Program-made: the position numbers and the translations under genes
Source of the DNA: Drosophila pseudoobscura
Lineage: Eukaryota > Arthropoda > Insecta > Diptera > Drosophilidae
DNA length: 64,000 nucleotides
Assembly: GCF_009870125.1 (NCBI RefSeq)
Contig: NC_046679.1
Location: 2,356,001-2,420,000, forward strand
Reading direction: 5' to 3'
The notes under the pieces: generated by a model
Database searches by the model: none
What the model was told of the DNA's origin: nothing
The model's input: the letters and a program-made list of their open reading frames with translations, nothing else
Part shown: positions 1 to 13,100 of the stretch, piece after piece
Position numbering within the stretch: the stretch's first letter is position 1
How the letters are laid out: each line of letters begins with the position of its first letter

Positions 1-810
1 TAATTCGAGGCACTTTCAAGCTGCATGCAGCAGTGGCAGGCGCATTAGCTGCTGTTTGAGCGCTCCGTCTCTTTGCATCGAATGAGCTGTCAATGGGTGA
101 CAATTTAAGACTGATGGAATTTCATCAACTGCAGCCAGAGTATGGCTCATCGTTGGCGTCGTTGGTCGATGAGAAGCATTTAAGAGGCAGGCTGCTGGCT
201 TGTGACCTACATTCAGCCAAGCCAGGCATTCCTGGCTGTATTCCAGTGTCCACTTTCACATGTTGCGTTGCTTAGAAAATAGCACATCTCATAATAATTG
301 CAGCTGCAAATTGTCTTTATTTATTGTCCAGCACACGATGCACATGAACGGCTTCATGCTGCCCTGCCTTCCGCTCCCTTCAGCTGTGTGTACATCCCTG
401 TCGTTATTTTAATGATGACAATTGTTTGCATTACCTATACAAACAAACAGGGACACGAACACACAGAGGATATGCTCGAGTGTCCGGTGTGCATGTAAAT
501 TTCAATTAGATGCACACACACGTTCCAGCTGCCGTCTAATAAACTTTGCTCATTACATTTGCTAATAAATTGTCAGAGCCAATGGCCAATGGCCAATGGC
601 CAGGACACCCAACCTTCCTGTCTGCATACCCAATCAGTCTTTTGGCTCTTTAAGATGCCCCTAAGGAGAGGAGTGGTCCAGTAGTCCAGTGGGCCAGGTC
701 AACAGTTTATTGCTCTCAATCAATCGATGACAGCCAACGTCTGGGCGTAAATCAATTAGCAGCCAATGAAACAAGCCAACGAACAAAAAGACCATTTCAC
801 ACATCAGCAC

Positions 811-872
811 CAGAAGCAGAAGCAGGAGCAGAAGCACAACCAGGAGCACAAGCAGGAGCAGAGCAGAGCAGA
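811..872. repeat. Imperfect CAG/AAG-rich 6-mer repeat
   Basis: Imperfect tandem GAAGCA and GGAGCA hexamers. In translation these give leucine-rich frames on the minus strand, which are composition artefacts and not genes. Confidence 0.7.
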
Positions 873-1572
873 CATGGGGGCGACAATGTGAATACCCTCG
901 CACCCGAACTGGCACGGGCATGGCGTCATAAATAAAAAACCAATTAATTTATCATCGTCTCGGAGCGTCGGAGCAGTGACGAGGAAAAGCATGAATCGGG
1001 GGGCGGCCTAGGAGGGGGCTAGGCTATTTATGCGCTCTTGAGGAGATGTCAAAGAAAAAAACTCCTTCAAGTGGAAAGTCGAGCAGCGCATACACTTTCT
1101 TGGAATAGCCAAAACATTTAGTAGTGACTCCTCCCACATGATATTTCTGATGATGATTGGAAAGTTCATATTCCTTGAATGGATTTCAGCTCTAAGTCTT
1201 GAGCAAGCTAATCAGATTCTGGGTATCTGCTCTTGTCTAGGGCATCGGGCATTCAACTGTCTGGGCAGACCAGACCAGGCTATCCAGGCGTTAAACAAAG
1301 TAATGCTAATGGCAACAGCACACGCAGCAGTGACAACACCTGATCCATTACCAACAGCAACGGCAAGGCAGGCAACAGCAAGCCCTGGCTGGTAGTGGAA
1401 TGGCATGTTACTCATACGCACCGTTAACGCAAACGCATTATAAATGATCAGCGGCAACTTGTTTGGCTTTCCCTTGCTTTCCTTTCCTTTCCGCGCGTGT
1501 GCTGCCACGTTCGGGCCTTTGTTTTCGGCACTGTTTGCCTTTTGCATATTTTTCACCTTAACTCTCAATACT

Positions 1573-1600
1573 GTTTTGTTTTGTTTTGTTTTGTTTGTTG
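1573..1600. repeat. (TTTTG)n microsatellite
   Basis: About five tandem TTTTG units within a T-rich tract. Confidence 0.85.
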
Positions 1601-4600
1601 GTTCGTTGGTTAGCTATTTTCCGGTCTGTGGGGTGTAGAGGTAGGGGGGACGACAGGTGGGATATAAGCCACCAAATGACTTTGCGGCATCAGGAAGTGG
1701 AGCGGCGCGGTGGCAGCCAGTCAGCCTGGAAACACGCACATCCGCTGTGAGTACACACGTATGTCGTACGTCCTACGTCCTACCTATGCATTTATGTATC
1801 TCCCATACCACGAAGCAAGTGTCCCCGGGTATCCTCCCCTCCTGCCTATTTCCTGTTTGCTTTCGTTGTTCGTGGCAACCGCTTAAATTTAAATTTAGTT
1901 GCTGCCATTTGCGGCAAGCAATTTTTTATCGCTGCCGCATATGCGGCTCTGTCTAATGCCATTTTGATAGTAATTCTCCTCATAAGCACTTTTATACATA
2001 TTTTCTTACTATCCGCTTCCCGCCTTCTGCCTTCCGCCTTCCGCGTCCCGCCATCAGCTATCCGCAAATTTATTAAGGACCAACAGAGTTCCGGGGCCTT
2101 TCTCTTGGAATCAAGAATCAGGGGCATCCAGGGACCTACGTGCTGTTTGTTTAGGTGTTGCTGGGCATTCGTTTTGCTTTCTGTCTGGTTTTCCGTTCCT
2201 AAAATTTCGTTTCTCGCCCACACACAAACCCAAAAAACCGGGGCGGTATATCCTGACTTTGGTTTGACCGGGTTTTCCTTTTGAGATGCGGGTGAGGGTG
2301 TTGGCGTTGGTGTGAGAGTGTTTGTGTTTGCTTTCCCTGTTTTCCATTTTGCTGCCTGCCAACACACATTAAAAGTTGCTGGGGAAATCGTTTTTGTGAT
2401 TCATTGTTTGTGGCACAACAGGCAACACTGGCTGGCTGGCTATCATAACGATACTACCACCGACTAGTGGCAGCAGCAACCTGTAATCACATGCTAAATA
2501 TTATATTGTTTGTATTTTTACGGCTAATTACTCATATTTGCTGAGCTGGAGCTGCCTGGGGAGGGGGCAACGTGTCGCATGCGTGTTATGGCCACTTGAC
2601 AGGCAGCATAATAAAAACTACTTTTGCATTTGCCACAACATTAAGTAGCAAACAGTCAGCAAACAGATTTGGGTCTATTGTGGCATCCTCGACTGTTTGC
2701 TGTATAATAATTGGGTTATTAAAACAATGAGCAGCAATAATGTGCATAATAATTTTAAATGCACTCATACACACTCCCTCAGAGAGCAGGAGTGTGAGCG
2801 AGAGAGGGAGGGAGAATGAGCCTAAGAAGAGCAAAGAGTCTAGGGAAAAAATCCACCGACCCACACAGAGACCCGTTCTTTTAGGGTTAATTAGCACAAT
2901 TTTCTCTTGCTTTTATGACCCCAAAAAATACAAGTGTCTGGCGTACGGCCATGGCCAGGTCCCCAGCATCCAAGCATCCAAGCATCCCAGCAGCGCAGCT
3001 TCCCAGCATTCTGGCTCCTGCTGCTGCCTCAGCCTTGAGGTCTCCTGGTCTGGATCCTGCTTCTGCTCCCAGCCGACTTCATTTTGTGGTCGCTTGTAGC
3101 AGCCAATTTTCTTTTAACTGTTGTTTGGGTTTTCCCTCTTTGCTGCTGTTTGCTGCTGCTGATACTGCTGCCGTTTCACCCGTTCTCGGCCTGACCTCAA
3201 TTTGTTCTGTTCACAGCATGCCCACGGGCGCAGTCTGGACATTTAATTGTTTGCTTTCGAGTGTACCAGTGTACCAGTGTACCGGAGCCAGAGCCATGGA
3301 AAATAATAGAAATTACGGAAAAGCGGTCATAAGCGGCCCACAAACGAGCTGCAGTTGCAGCCCCTCCAGCACCCAGCACCCCCCCACCGACCATTGAGCG
3401 ATTCTAATCCGTGTCCGAGTTCGAGTTCAATATTCGTCTGCAAACTTTGCCGCCGTGTCGAATACTAGTACTATAAAAACTTCAAGCATATAACTTTCGA
3501 GGCATCAGACCCCAACACCATTTCGACCGTCAATTTTGAGCACCAACAAAATAAAGTAAAATAAAATAAGTCTGCAAATGGAAATGGAAATGGGAATTTG
3601 AAAAGAGTCTGGCACTTAAATTTTAAGCTACTTTGGCATCCAACAACAACATTTGATGCGGCTCACTGGACGAGGGAGATGTCTGCTCGCTGGGCTCCTT
3701 TTTTTGTTGGTTTCATTCATTTATGAAAATTGTTTTTATTAATGCTATTGAAATTGTATTATTTGCGTCCAAGTGAATAAATTTTGCATGCGGCTCCTTC
3801 CTTTCACGCATTTCAACATTTTCGTTTCCATTTTTTCCGTTTTTTGTTTGAAAAAGCAGGGAAAAGAAGAGAAAAAGCCCAACGAATGACAGCGTGGTTG
3901 TCGCAGTTTCTGACAGCTTCCATTACCTGTCCACTCGAGCAACCAAAGTTCTCTTTTTCCCCCATTCCATCCCCATCCTCATCCTATCCCCACCACCACC
4001 CCTCTACTGGTACTTCAATAAGCACGTTGTCTCCCCACTGAATGGGGGGAATTGTGTATTCAAAACTGCAATTCAGGAAATTACAATTTTGAGGCTGCGG
4101 CACAGCACAGCAGGTGCTGGCAAGCAGCTTAAAATCATGGCTGCTTCAAGTAATTGCTGCTGCCTTTTACATTGTATTTGTAGGAGGATTAGTTGGGGAT
4201 TATGTACATTAGATCTATCGATCCGTTTATCAATGCAATAAGATCCAAAGATAGTACTTGAGCAGATAGAAATGCATGCTAAAACCCATCATTAAGTGCG
4301 GCTGGGCAGTGGTATATTTGCGGGCAGCCCACGCGGCGTATTCGTAATGGCTTTCTTCTAGTGGCACGTGTGCGTGTGTGTACTGCAATTAATTTGTGAA
4401 TTTAGCAAATGAGCATACAAATTGTATGTAAATTGGTAAATGCTTTTGCATTGCCCAATGGCCTGACAGGTGACAAAGTCGAACTAATGAAGGAGTCCAG
4501 TCCAGTCCCACCCCAGCCAAAAACTATTCCAAGTGGGGGCCGCCAGCCTGGTAATTGCTTGATTTGCATAATTTATTGTACACCCAATGCAATTCCATTT

Positions 4601-6667
4601 CAATTTGAGGTGTTCCTGGACAGCTGACAACACGGCCCTAACAGCAGAGCCATCGCATCGTCCTGGCCGAAAATAGTTTCGAAAATATTATCATCGCCAG
4701 GCGGGTGGGAGTGGTGCTTAATTAGGCAAAACTAACGATCATTATGCATAAACAGTAATTAAATTGAATCGACTGGTGCGGGTGCCTCCTTCTTCAGGTT
4801 CGAACCAACATCATTTTGGGTCAGCAGCTGCATCCGAGTGGGGTTAGTGGGACAGCGGCGCGGCGCTTAATGGGCTAGCATTTGGCCGACACGCCCACTC
4901 GAAACACGGCTAACAATCCGGCCCGGGGGCGTTGCCATGACGCACAGCGCAATTTATCAAAATGGGGAAATGGGAAAAAAGGCGACACCCACCAAAAGAG
5001 GAAAAATGGAGAAAATCAAAATAAAATCCAAAACGAAGCGAAAAGTGAAAAAGTTTACAGCACAAAAATATTCTGCGTCTGTCGTCGCTCTCGTCCTCCA
5101 TCTTTATTCTCGTCTCCATCTACGCTTTGATGCCCTCACCATTCAGAGAGGATCCCATCCAGGAATAAATATATTCAGCAGAGCCTCGACAGACTAGTCC
5201 AATAGTTGTATATATTTTCGCTGCAGGAAGTATCCTCCGAAAAGAATCAGCGGAGTTTCTTATGGGAATAATCGGTGGAAAGGGTATTTGAAGCTTCGAC
5301 CTTCCAACGAGAGCTCTTTTTTTGTGATTTTGGCTTGTTTATTCACCAGAAGAGTGGAAGCCAAGTCAACTGATTGGCTGAGTCCCGCGCCCTCGCCCGC
5401 TCCCGCCCTCGCTGTCAGCTTGAATGACATTGAGGCAAACAAATGCTGCTGCAGTAGCACCCCCTGTGCAACACTGCTAACAACATTAAGGAGGACAATG
5501 CCAGCCCGAGCATTGTCCCCTGCATTGCAATTCATTTAGAGCCACTCGGCTGGATCTGGATCTGGCGCTGGAGCTATCTTTCTGGCTGTTTGAGAGGGAG
5601 TTTTAGGGTGCAGGAGGAGTGTTAAAATATTTTGTTGCATTCAGTTTGATTGTTTGCAACATTTGCAACATCAACCGCTGCAGCAGTAGCTGCTGCTGCA
5701 GCTGCAGAAGCTCGATAATGAAATGACCACAAAAAAGCTCAAGTTTTATTTGCCCTGCCTTTTAGCTGGTGCGGTGCCCGGACTCCATGTCAATACGAGG
5801 AAGATGCTCTTAAGTGCCCCCGAATCGAGTTGGACTGGCAGTTCCGGACAAGTAGCTGTGGTCTGGTGAGCCATAGGGCATGCGGCATGGGGCCGCAGCT
5901 GTGCAACTTTCGTTTTGGTAATGAATTCCGGCAACTTCTGGCCAAGACAAATGCCGACAGTTCACTCAACCAGATGGCGGAGGGTTTGTCATTAATTTTT
6001 TTGGCTGGAGCTAGGGGCAATTTAAGATGGAGCCACGTCTCCGGCTTCAGCTCTGGCTGCTGCTCCCGTCTCCGAGTTAAAGCTTCAGTTATGCTGGGAA
6101 TATTCGCAATTATGGGTACGGTATGCTTTTGCCTGCTCTGTTCTGGTCCAGTTTGTCCTGCAACTAATTACATTTTTCATCAATCAAATTGCAGCGTCAA
6201 AATGCAAATTTAATTTCAGCCCTCCACCCTCCACCCTGCACCCTGCCGTTGGCTCTGCGTCGGCTTATGTTTAATATTAATTAATATAAAATGCTCCGGC
6301 TAAGCCAAAAATGGTTGCAGCCATTTTCATTACGGCCATAACAATGAAAACTGCCGGCTTGTAATTGCAAAAATTGCAGAGTTCCCGTCCACGTCCCTCT
6401 TTGTAATTTTCCCCGCTGTTTCTCGTAGACATTGCAAATTTCCCCCGCTTGCCGGCAGCGTTGCTGCCGCTGCTGTCGTGGCTTATTTTCACCCACTTTT
6501 CGCCGCGTTTCGGCCACGTTTTGTTTGCAAATGCCACTCGAAATTTTCCATTTAAATGGCAAATACGGCATGGCCCGAGAGCGTCCGCCAAGAGTCAGCA
6601 AAGCAGTGCAACGAAATTCAAAAATAAAAGCCGCACACAGATGCCAGTACGCCTCAGACCAGTACGC

Positions 6668-6701
6668 CGGGACCGGGACCCAGACCCGGACCCGGACCCG
6701 T
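6668..6701. repeat. C-rich (GGACCC)n array
   Basis: Tandem GGGACC/GGACCC units. The minus strand has several closely spaced G triplets and so has G-quadruplex potential. Confidence 0.7.
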
Positions 6702-7903
6702 AACCGTAGCCGAGCAGGGAATCTTCCGGTTGCAACAGCAACTGCAGCAGAAGGAGGTGCTGCAGGAGGAACAGCAGTTGGCGGTGCTTTTGATAGCGCC
6801 ATTGGCGGCACAATGACTTCATAAACAGATTTTCATTTCCCTCTCTTTGACGCTCTCTCGCTCTCTCTGTCTCCCTCTTTATCTCTGTCTATCTGTATAT
6901 CTGTCTATCTGTCTGTCTCACTCTTAGTTTCCATTTTTGTGGAGGGCCATAAAAATACAATTTCCTGTGCTTTATGTGGAACAAGACACAGACAGACACG
7001 ACTGCCACAGACATTCCTATATAGCGTCGTTTCCTCACCAACCGAACCGACTTTTCTTGTCAGTCTGTGGCCCTGCTGGCTGCTGCTCCTTCCACTCCTG
7101 GTTTTGTCTGCATCGGCTCCTGCTTTCAACTGTGGGCTGTGTTCTGTTCTGTTCTGGTTTGCCTTGAATTTTATGCTAATAGTTTTTTGTTTTCCGCTTT
7201 TCGGTTGGCCTATTGCCACATAAACAAATTGTTGCCCCTAGCCTGATAATTGCTTCGGACTGTCTCTGCACATGCTGAGCGATTCATTCATAATTGCACT
7301 CAAATCAAGATGTTGTACGTGTTGAAATTCAAGAGATGCCGTCGCATTGCAATTCTGATCCATTGACCGCTTCAGGCAGGGTGGCAGGTGGGACTCATAC
7401 AGAGAAATGCAGAGTGAGAGAAAGAAAGAGATTGAGAGAAAGAAGGAGCTTTGGAAAATGGCATAAAAGAAAGCCATTCTCCACTTTAAGGCATAACAAA
7501 AGGCAGCTGATGACAGGGGCATAGGCCTGTCTGTATCACAAATGGAAAGCATGTGGCACAGAACGAGAAACGGGAAAATGTTGTGCCTGTTGTCACTTTG
7601 ATAAGGGCACTTAGCCAAATCTTCTGTCGAGCCGGAGACGGACACGGAGACGGGGCTGGAGCTGGAGACGGAGAGAGACTCCTCGTTGATGTCATCGTTA
7701 GGGAAAAAGTCAAAGAAAAGTCTGAATAAAAGGCCTGGGTCGAGCACTTCATTAAAATACCCATACAGACCGACCAGGCCAGACCAGACCAGACCAGACC
7801 TACCATCCTTCCAATCCATTCCCAGTGCGTGTTCCGTTTTCGCATTAATTTGGTCAATTTATGTGCGTGTGCGATAAAAGGACAAATGGACAGGCACGCG
7901 TTG

Positions 7904-7952
7904 CTCTTTCACCCTCTCTTTTACTCTCTCTCTCTCTCTTTCTCTCTCTCTA
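7904..7952. repeat. CT-rich microsatellite
   Basis: Nearly continuous TC dinucleotides with a few interruptions. The complement is a GAGA tract. Confidence 0.8.
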
Positions 7953-9454
7953 TAAGCACTTAAATGGGCCAGTCGTTCATTGCATAACAAATAGTTTGAG
8001 CTGCGAGTATGTTGCATACATTCCGTGTGTCTCGCGCCGTGTCTAAATCGCCATTACTCATACGCCGCGTGTGACGGCGGCAATTAAAGCCAATAAAATG
8101 CACAGGTGCCGCTACCTGCACTCATTCCAATTAGACAGAGACAAAGAGATAGAGAGAGAGAGAGAGGGAGACCGATACGTTGAGGTGTTTGGGCGGACAG
8201 GAAATAGCAATTCTCCCATTTATTTGCTGGAGCTGCATTTGCTCTGTCACTTTTGGGGTGTCTCCTAGTTGGCCACATTTAAAACGCTTTAAAACTTGGC
8301 CAAAATGTGTCGATCCCACTGCACGAGCAATCAATTATGAACTGTTAATTGGTGGACCTGCCCAGGGGACGAGCGGGCCTAGAATTGAATCATGTTCAGG
8401 TCTTTGGGTGGTCAGCAAATTGCACGTGGCACCCCACCATGCCACACACACACACACACTCCCAAGACTGGTTTCCTCATTTGTGTGTGGTCAAGTTGTC
8501 ATTTGTTTGTTTGCCTACATGGAAAACTTTGGGTTTTGTTAAGTTTATGCAAATGTCCTTTCGGCAATTAGCAATAAATGTTTGCACTGGGCACTCTATG
8601 AGCTCTCTCTCTGCCTATGCCTATGCCTCTCCCTCTATGAGTGTATGTGTGTGTTCGAGGAGAGTGTGCATTGTGGCCATTTGTGGCCCATTTGTGATAC
8701 AAATCATGCGGTCAACGTTTACTGCGGGCCACCAGCTGCTTTTCCCTTTGACTTGGCCACCCACACAGCCCCCAGCAACCCCCAAAACCTGAGAGGAGCC
8801 GAGAACATTGCGGTCAATGTGCAAATTCTATTATATTTTGGCTTGCAGTTGCCCCAGCGCTCATTTACATGACTTGCAACTAGATGCATACCCCTATAGA
8901 GAGTGCTTCTAATAGAGGAGACCTATGATAACATCACGTAATGTTGCCCTTACAATACCTATCGCTGGAGGCTGTCACCGGCTGTTCGTCCATCAAATGC
9001 TGCGGTCCGCGAAATACAGTTCTCAATTAAGCATAATTAATGGATTCCATGTCTCTTATCTTTGTGGGACATAAGCTTTTAATGCATTAATTGAGGGCCA
9101 AAAGCCTGGCCGCGCACATCGTGCAATGTGGCCTGCATTTAGATTGATTTTCATGCATAAGCAGGGGCTCGGGGCCAAAGGCCATCTCTATGGAGAGAGT
9201 AACTCCCCGCAGACCGCCCGGTGACCCAGTTTGTCAAGTTTTCACTTGTCTGGAATGCGCCAAGTGGCCCGGCCACAACAATACTTGGCTGCTCCTCTCT
9301 CTCTGTCTGCCTGCCTGTCCCAATCTGAGTCTTGCACTCTCCATTTTGTTGCTGGGAAAAGTTTTTCCAGCCTTTCGGGGGCCGCCTGTCGACATCCATT
9401 TGCATCAGTGTGCATGCACTTGTGTGCGTTCTGTGTTTTTGTGTACATATGCAC

Positions 9455-9455
<1 letters not shown>

Positions 9456-9488
<33 letters not shown>
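9456..9488. repeat. (TG)n microsatellite
   Basis: About 16 uninterrupted TG dinucleotides. Confidence 0.95.
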
Positions 9489-9489
<1 letters not shown>

Positions 9490-12400
9490 CCGTTCGATAA
9501 ATTGTTTCGCAAGTTTCAAGCTACAGCCAAATGTAAATCAGTCCCTAGGCTGGGTGCTGCTTAAATAGTATCCTGCCAGGGCAGGACTATTAATAATGGC
9601 CATATCCTCGCCCTGCCGATTGATTGATGGATGATAAGAAGCATGAATCAGCTTTCCCACACCCACACCCACACTCCCACCCCACCCCCACCGCTGCCAC
9701 CAATCTGACGGCATAATAATACGCGTTTATCTCTGCTTGGTTACCAATCTCCAACAATTTGATTTATGCATTTCCATTTGTGCGTGGGACCTTGAGCCTA
9801 CTCCACCCCCAACCCCACATACAGCCACGCACACACACACATATACAGACAACAATGACTCCACTCCGTTTGTGGCAGCCACATCAGAAGTCTGATTAGA
9901 TTTCTCCGGCAATTACGTGAGCACGCTCGCTGCCTGCTCCTTTGAGGCGGGCTTGTGCCGCACTATTCTTATTCCAGCTTATTCATATTTCGCTTTAATT
10001 AGACAAATTTCGTTGGCAACGCGACTGCCTTTTTGTGCCAACTTTTGTTCAGCATGTCAATGGTATCGGCCCGATTCTGATCTCCTCGATAATAGGCACA
10101 ATCATTGAGCTTGTTAGGGCACTGTTCGGTTCCGTGTAGATGCATAATGTTTCATAAATAATATCCGATTGCGATTTCCATGCATGACAAAATCTATAGA
10201 ACATACAGGAGTGTACATATGAGATAATCGCTGTAGTAGTTGCCTGGAAACAGAACCAATACCCAACCCAAACTGAGGGTCTCAAAACGCAGAACGCAGA
10301 ACGCAAAACCCGAACTCGAACCCAATTCCACTCAACTCAACAGCAGAACAACAAAGTTCATTTGGCTTTGACTTAGCAGAAATTCAATATTAAAATCGGA
10401 TATAAATTGTTCACAGAGCAGGAACAACCTTCTCATCCTTGTTGACATGGCCCACATATACACACGCAAAAACACATACAAAAACAGACAGACACACTCG
10501 ATTCAATTGTATTTGCGACATGTGCAGTTGTTTAAGTATGTGTAAGCCTGTTTATTCAAATGTATTGCATTTATTTCCGCAGTTCCGCAGTGGTTGCTGT
10601 GTTTCGGAAGCGCTTTTAAAATATTCATGAGTATCAAATGTTTGATAGAGTCGAGCCCCACTCCGAGAGCGATACATCAATGAAGGGCTCTGATCTCGTG
10701 TGTAGGCCCTAAGCCGACTAACTGTCGAATTGGTTTTCTGTCTGGCTTTCTGCTTGGCTGTGTGCACACGGGCGGGCGGCGGGCCCTTCTCTCTTTCCCT
10801 TTGGAATGCTGAAAAATCGTTGAATCTATTTTAATATTTATACGATAAATTTGTATATGTCTATGGGCAATTAATCAAAACATTCATGAGGCCCTGCCAT
10901 CGTGCGCGTATTGGCATCACGCATCACGCATCGAACATCACACAACACACATCCGACCCGTAACCCAGTTACGTGTCGGGGTTTTGATTGATCATACTCG
11001 TATTCGTGGGTTTTGGGACTGTCTCTGTTCCTGTCGCTGGTATGCGACCCGTGTCCTGTAATTAGCACACGCACACGTTGACCTTCTGACATGATGCTGC
11101 TGGTGCTACTGCTGCTGGTAATTGCGTAATGAAAATTAATAGATTTATGACCATCATCATTCTCTGCAGGCATTAAAGCCAAGTCAATCCTCAGAGTGCG
11201 CTTTAAAAAACGTTGAGAGCCAGGGCGAGAGCGGGGGAGAGATTGCTGCAAGGCTTTCCATTTTTGACAAGCGACGGCAATAAAAGCCAAACAAAAACAA
11301 AACAGAGAACAGCGAACGGACGACGCCATTGGGGAACCCGTCACAGGACCCTTTTTATTGCCCCGAAAAGTGTATGACAAATGCGTGGCAGGGGCTTGGG
11401 GCATGGGGCATGGGGCATGGGCCATGGGGCATGAGGCAATGCCATGGACATGGAGCAGTGACTATAGCAGTGGCATCACATCGCATCGCATCGCATCACA
11501 TCGGTCGTAAAAGCTGCGAGACGCCTCCATTGTTAATCTCCACTCACGGCTACGCTTCTGTTTGGCTTTTGTTTTATTGTCGCACTTATTTTTATTTGCA
11601 CATCAAGTGATGATGCCACACACACAAAGAGAGTGTTTCTCTGTGGCAGCAAGGACTGCAGGCAGAGGACTGCTCTCAGCTTGATTAAATTATAAAAATT
11701 GTATTATGATGGAACAGGACAACAGAACGAGTACAAGTACCGCTTCTGTCCAAAACCGATTTCGATTCGGCTTTCCAGCGGCCAACGGGAAAACATTCAC
11801 TTGGCAGGGATTCAATGGCTTCACAGGCGGTAGTCGAGCGGAGGTTCTATCTACTGAACCAACTCCCTGTAGGGCCAGAACTTGGCCTGGTATTTGGGTC
11901 AGACGGCAGATGGTGCATCGCTCTGGTTGCTGCCACACGCACTGGACGAGTAGTAACTAGAATTTAATTTAAAACTTTTGCTCATCCTCGGGACAAAAGC
12001 ACAAATAAATGTGCCAGCTACAGGTCCAAGTCTTCTCCGTTTTCACTTAGTATCAAATTGTTTTGCAACTGGCATAATAACTCACTTAAAATCAAAATGA
12101 AAGCCCAAACTGTACTGAATTACCAAAAAACAAATTAAAATGTCTTTACTGACCGAGCAGATGTCTTGGGAGAAGCCTCTGTTGCAAGCCTCAATTGTAG
12201 ATTAAAATGCTCCGGAGTCGTGTTCGGAGCATCCCTCCTTTTGCTGTTGCCCCCTGCGGCTATGGCTGTGTTCAAAAAGAGTGCAGTTCGTAGTGCCTTT
12301 GTAGTGCACTAAGGTATTGAGAGAGAAAGAGACACAAAGGTGTTTCTCAAGTTGAGCAAGAATTCATCTGAGCAACCGCATTCCAATCTGCCTGAGTGCT

Positions 12401-13100
12401 TCCTTTGAGAGTCGGCCCAGAGAGTCACCCACTTCCGGGCGGGACTGTGTAATTATTTCATCTAATTAATTTAACGTCGAATCGAAAGTTTTCACACACA
12501 AAGACATCAAAGAAGTCGTGGCAGTACAAAGCACCCTAATTGGTGACCGCTCTTGAGGAGAGCCTTGGCCTAGTGCTAAACGCTAATAAACCTGATGATC
12601 AGCTTAATAAACCAAGATTCGCCCACGACATGGTATCGGGGTTGAGTCCATTCCAGGCGCCGGTCAATCCAAGCGGAAGCGGAAATTGTCTCCAGCCAGG
12701 AAGTGCTGCCCTCTTTTTTTCTTCTTTTTTTTTCAAGCAGTATTTTTTCAAGCAGCTTAGCTGCTGTCGGCCAGAAATTGGATTTATCTGCTTCGTTAGT
12801 AAATTGGTTGTGATAGGCGCGACATCATGGACTGGTCAGCCAGCCAACCAGCCATTCAGCCATCAGACATCCAGCCAGTCCGTTGGCCATTTAGCAGAGC
12901 CAACTTCATCCGACTGCAGAAACCAACTTCTGGGCTGCTTGCCAGACAACTGCAGGCCGTGGGTGAGTGGGTAGACAGTGGGTGACATCCAGGCTCAGGC
13001 TCAGTGTCTTCCTGCACAGTGGGTGACAGTGCAAGAAAACGAAGCTGCGGGAATTCATCTGTTATTTATAGCAGCTCTTAAGATCCACTATTTTTCCATA

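Larger units (their letters stand above)
1..6640. other. Non-coding DNA with simple repeats
   Basis: No open frame here has coding character: the frames are short, overlap on both strands and follow simple-sequence composition. Visible structure is limited to short tandem repeats: three 8-bp GCCAATGG units at 578-602, a GAAGCA/GGAGCA-rich stretch at 811-872, a TTTTG run at 1573-1600, and CTG-rich patches near 3,005-3,180. If the minus-strand exon at 20,190-20,088 is real, this stretch may be downstream intron of that gene. Otherwise it is intergenic. I recognise no RNA gene or transposon. Confidence 0.5.
6641..13100. other. Non-coding DNA with microsatellites
   Basis: No supportable gene. 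The stretch holds a C-rich ACCCGG array (6668-6701), a long pyrimidine-rich tract (6836-6925), a purine-rich GAGAAA tract (7401-7448), a CAGAC repeat (7773-7800), CT-rich runs (7904-7952), a GA run (8135-8170), a TG run (9456-9488) and a GGCATG-like repeat (11398-11436). Frames of 60-190 codons here follow these repeats. GAGA-rich tracts of this kind are common in Drosophila regulatory DNA, but nothing here identifies a specific enhancer. Confidence 0.5.

Noticed and set aside
6281..6811. 176-codon minus-strand frame with Ala/Pro and Arg/Val repeats
   Set aside because: The repeats are direct readouts of ACCCGG and CAG-type simple sequence, and overlapping frames on both strands show the same effect.
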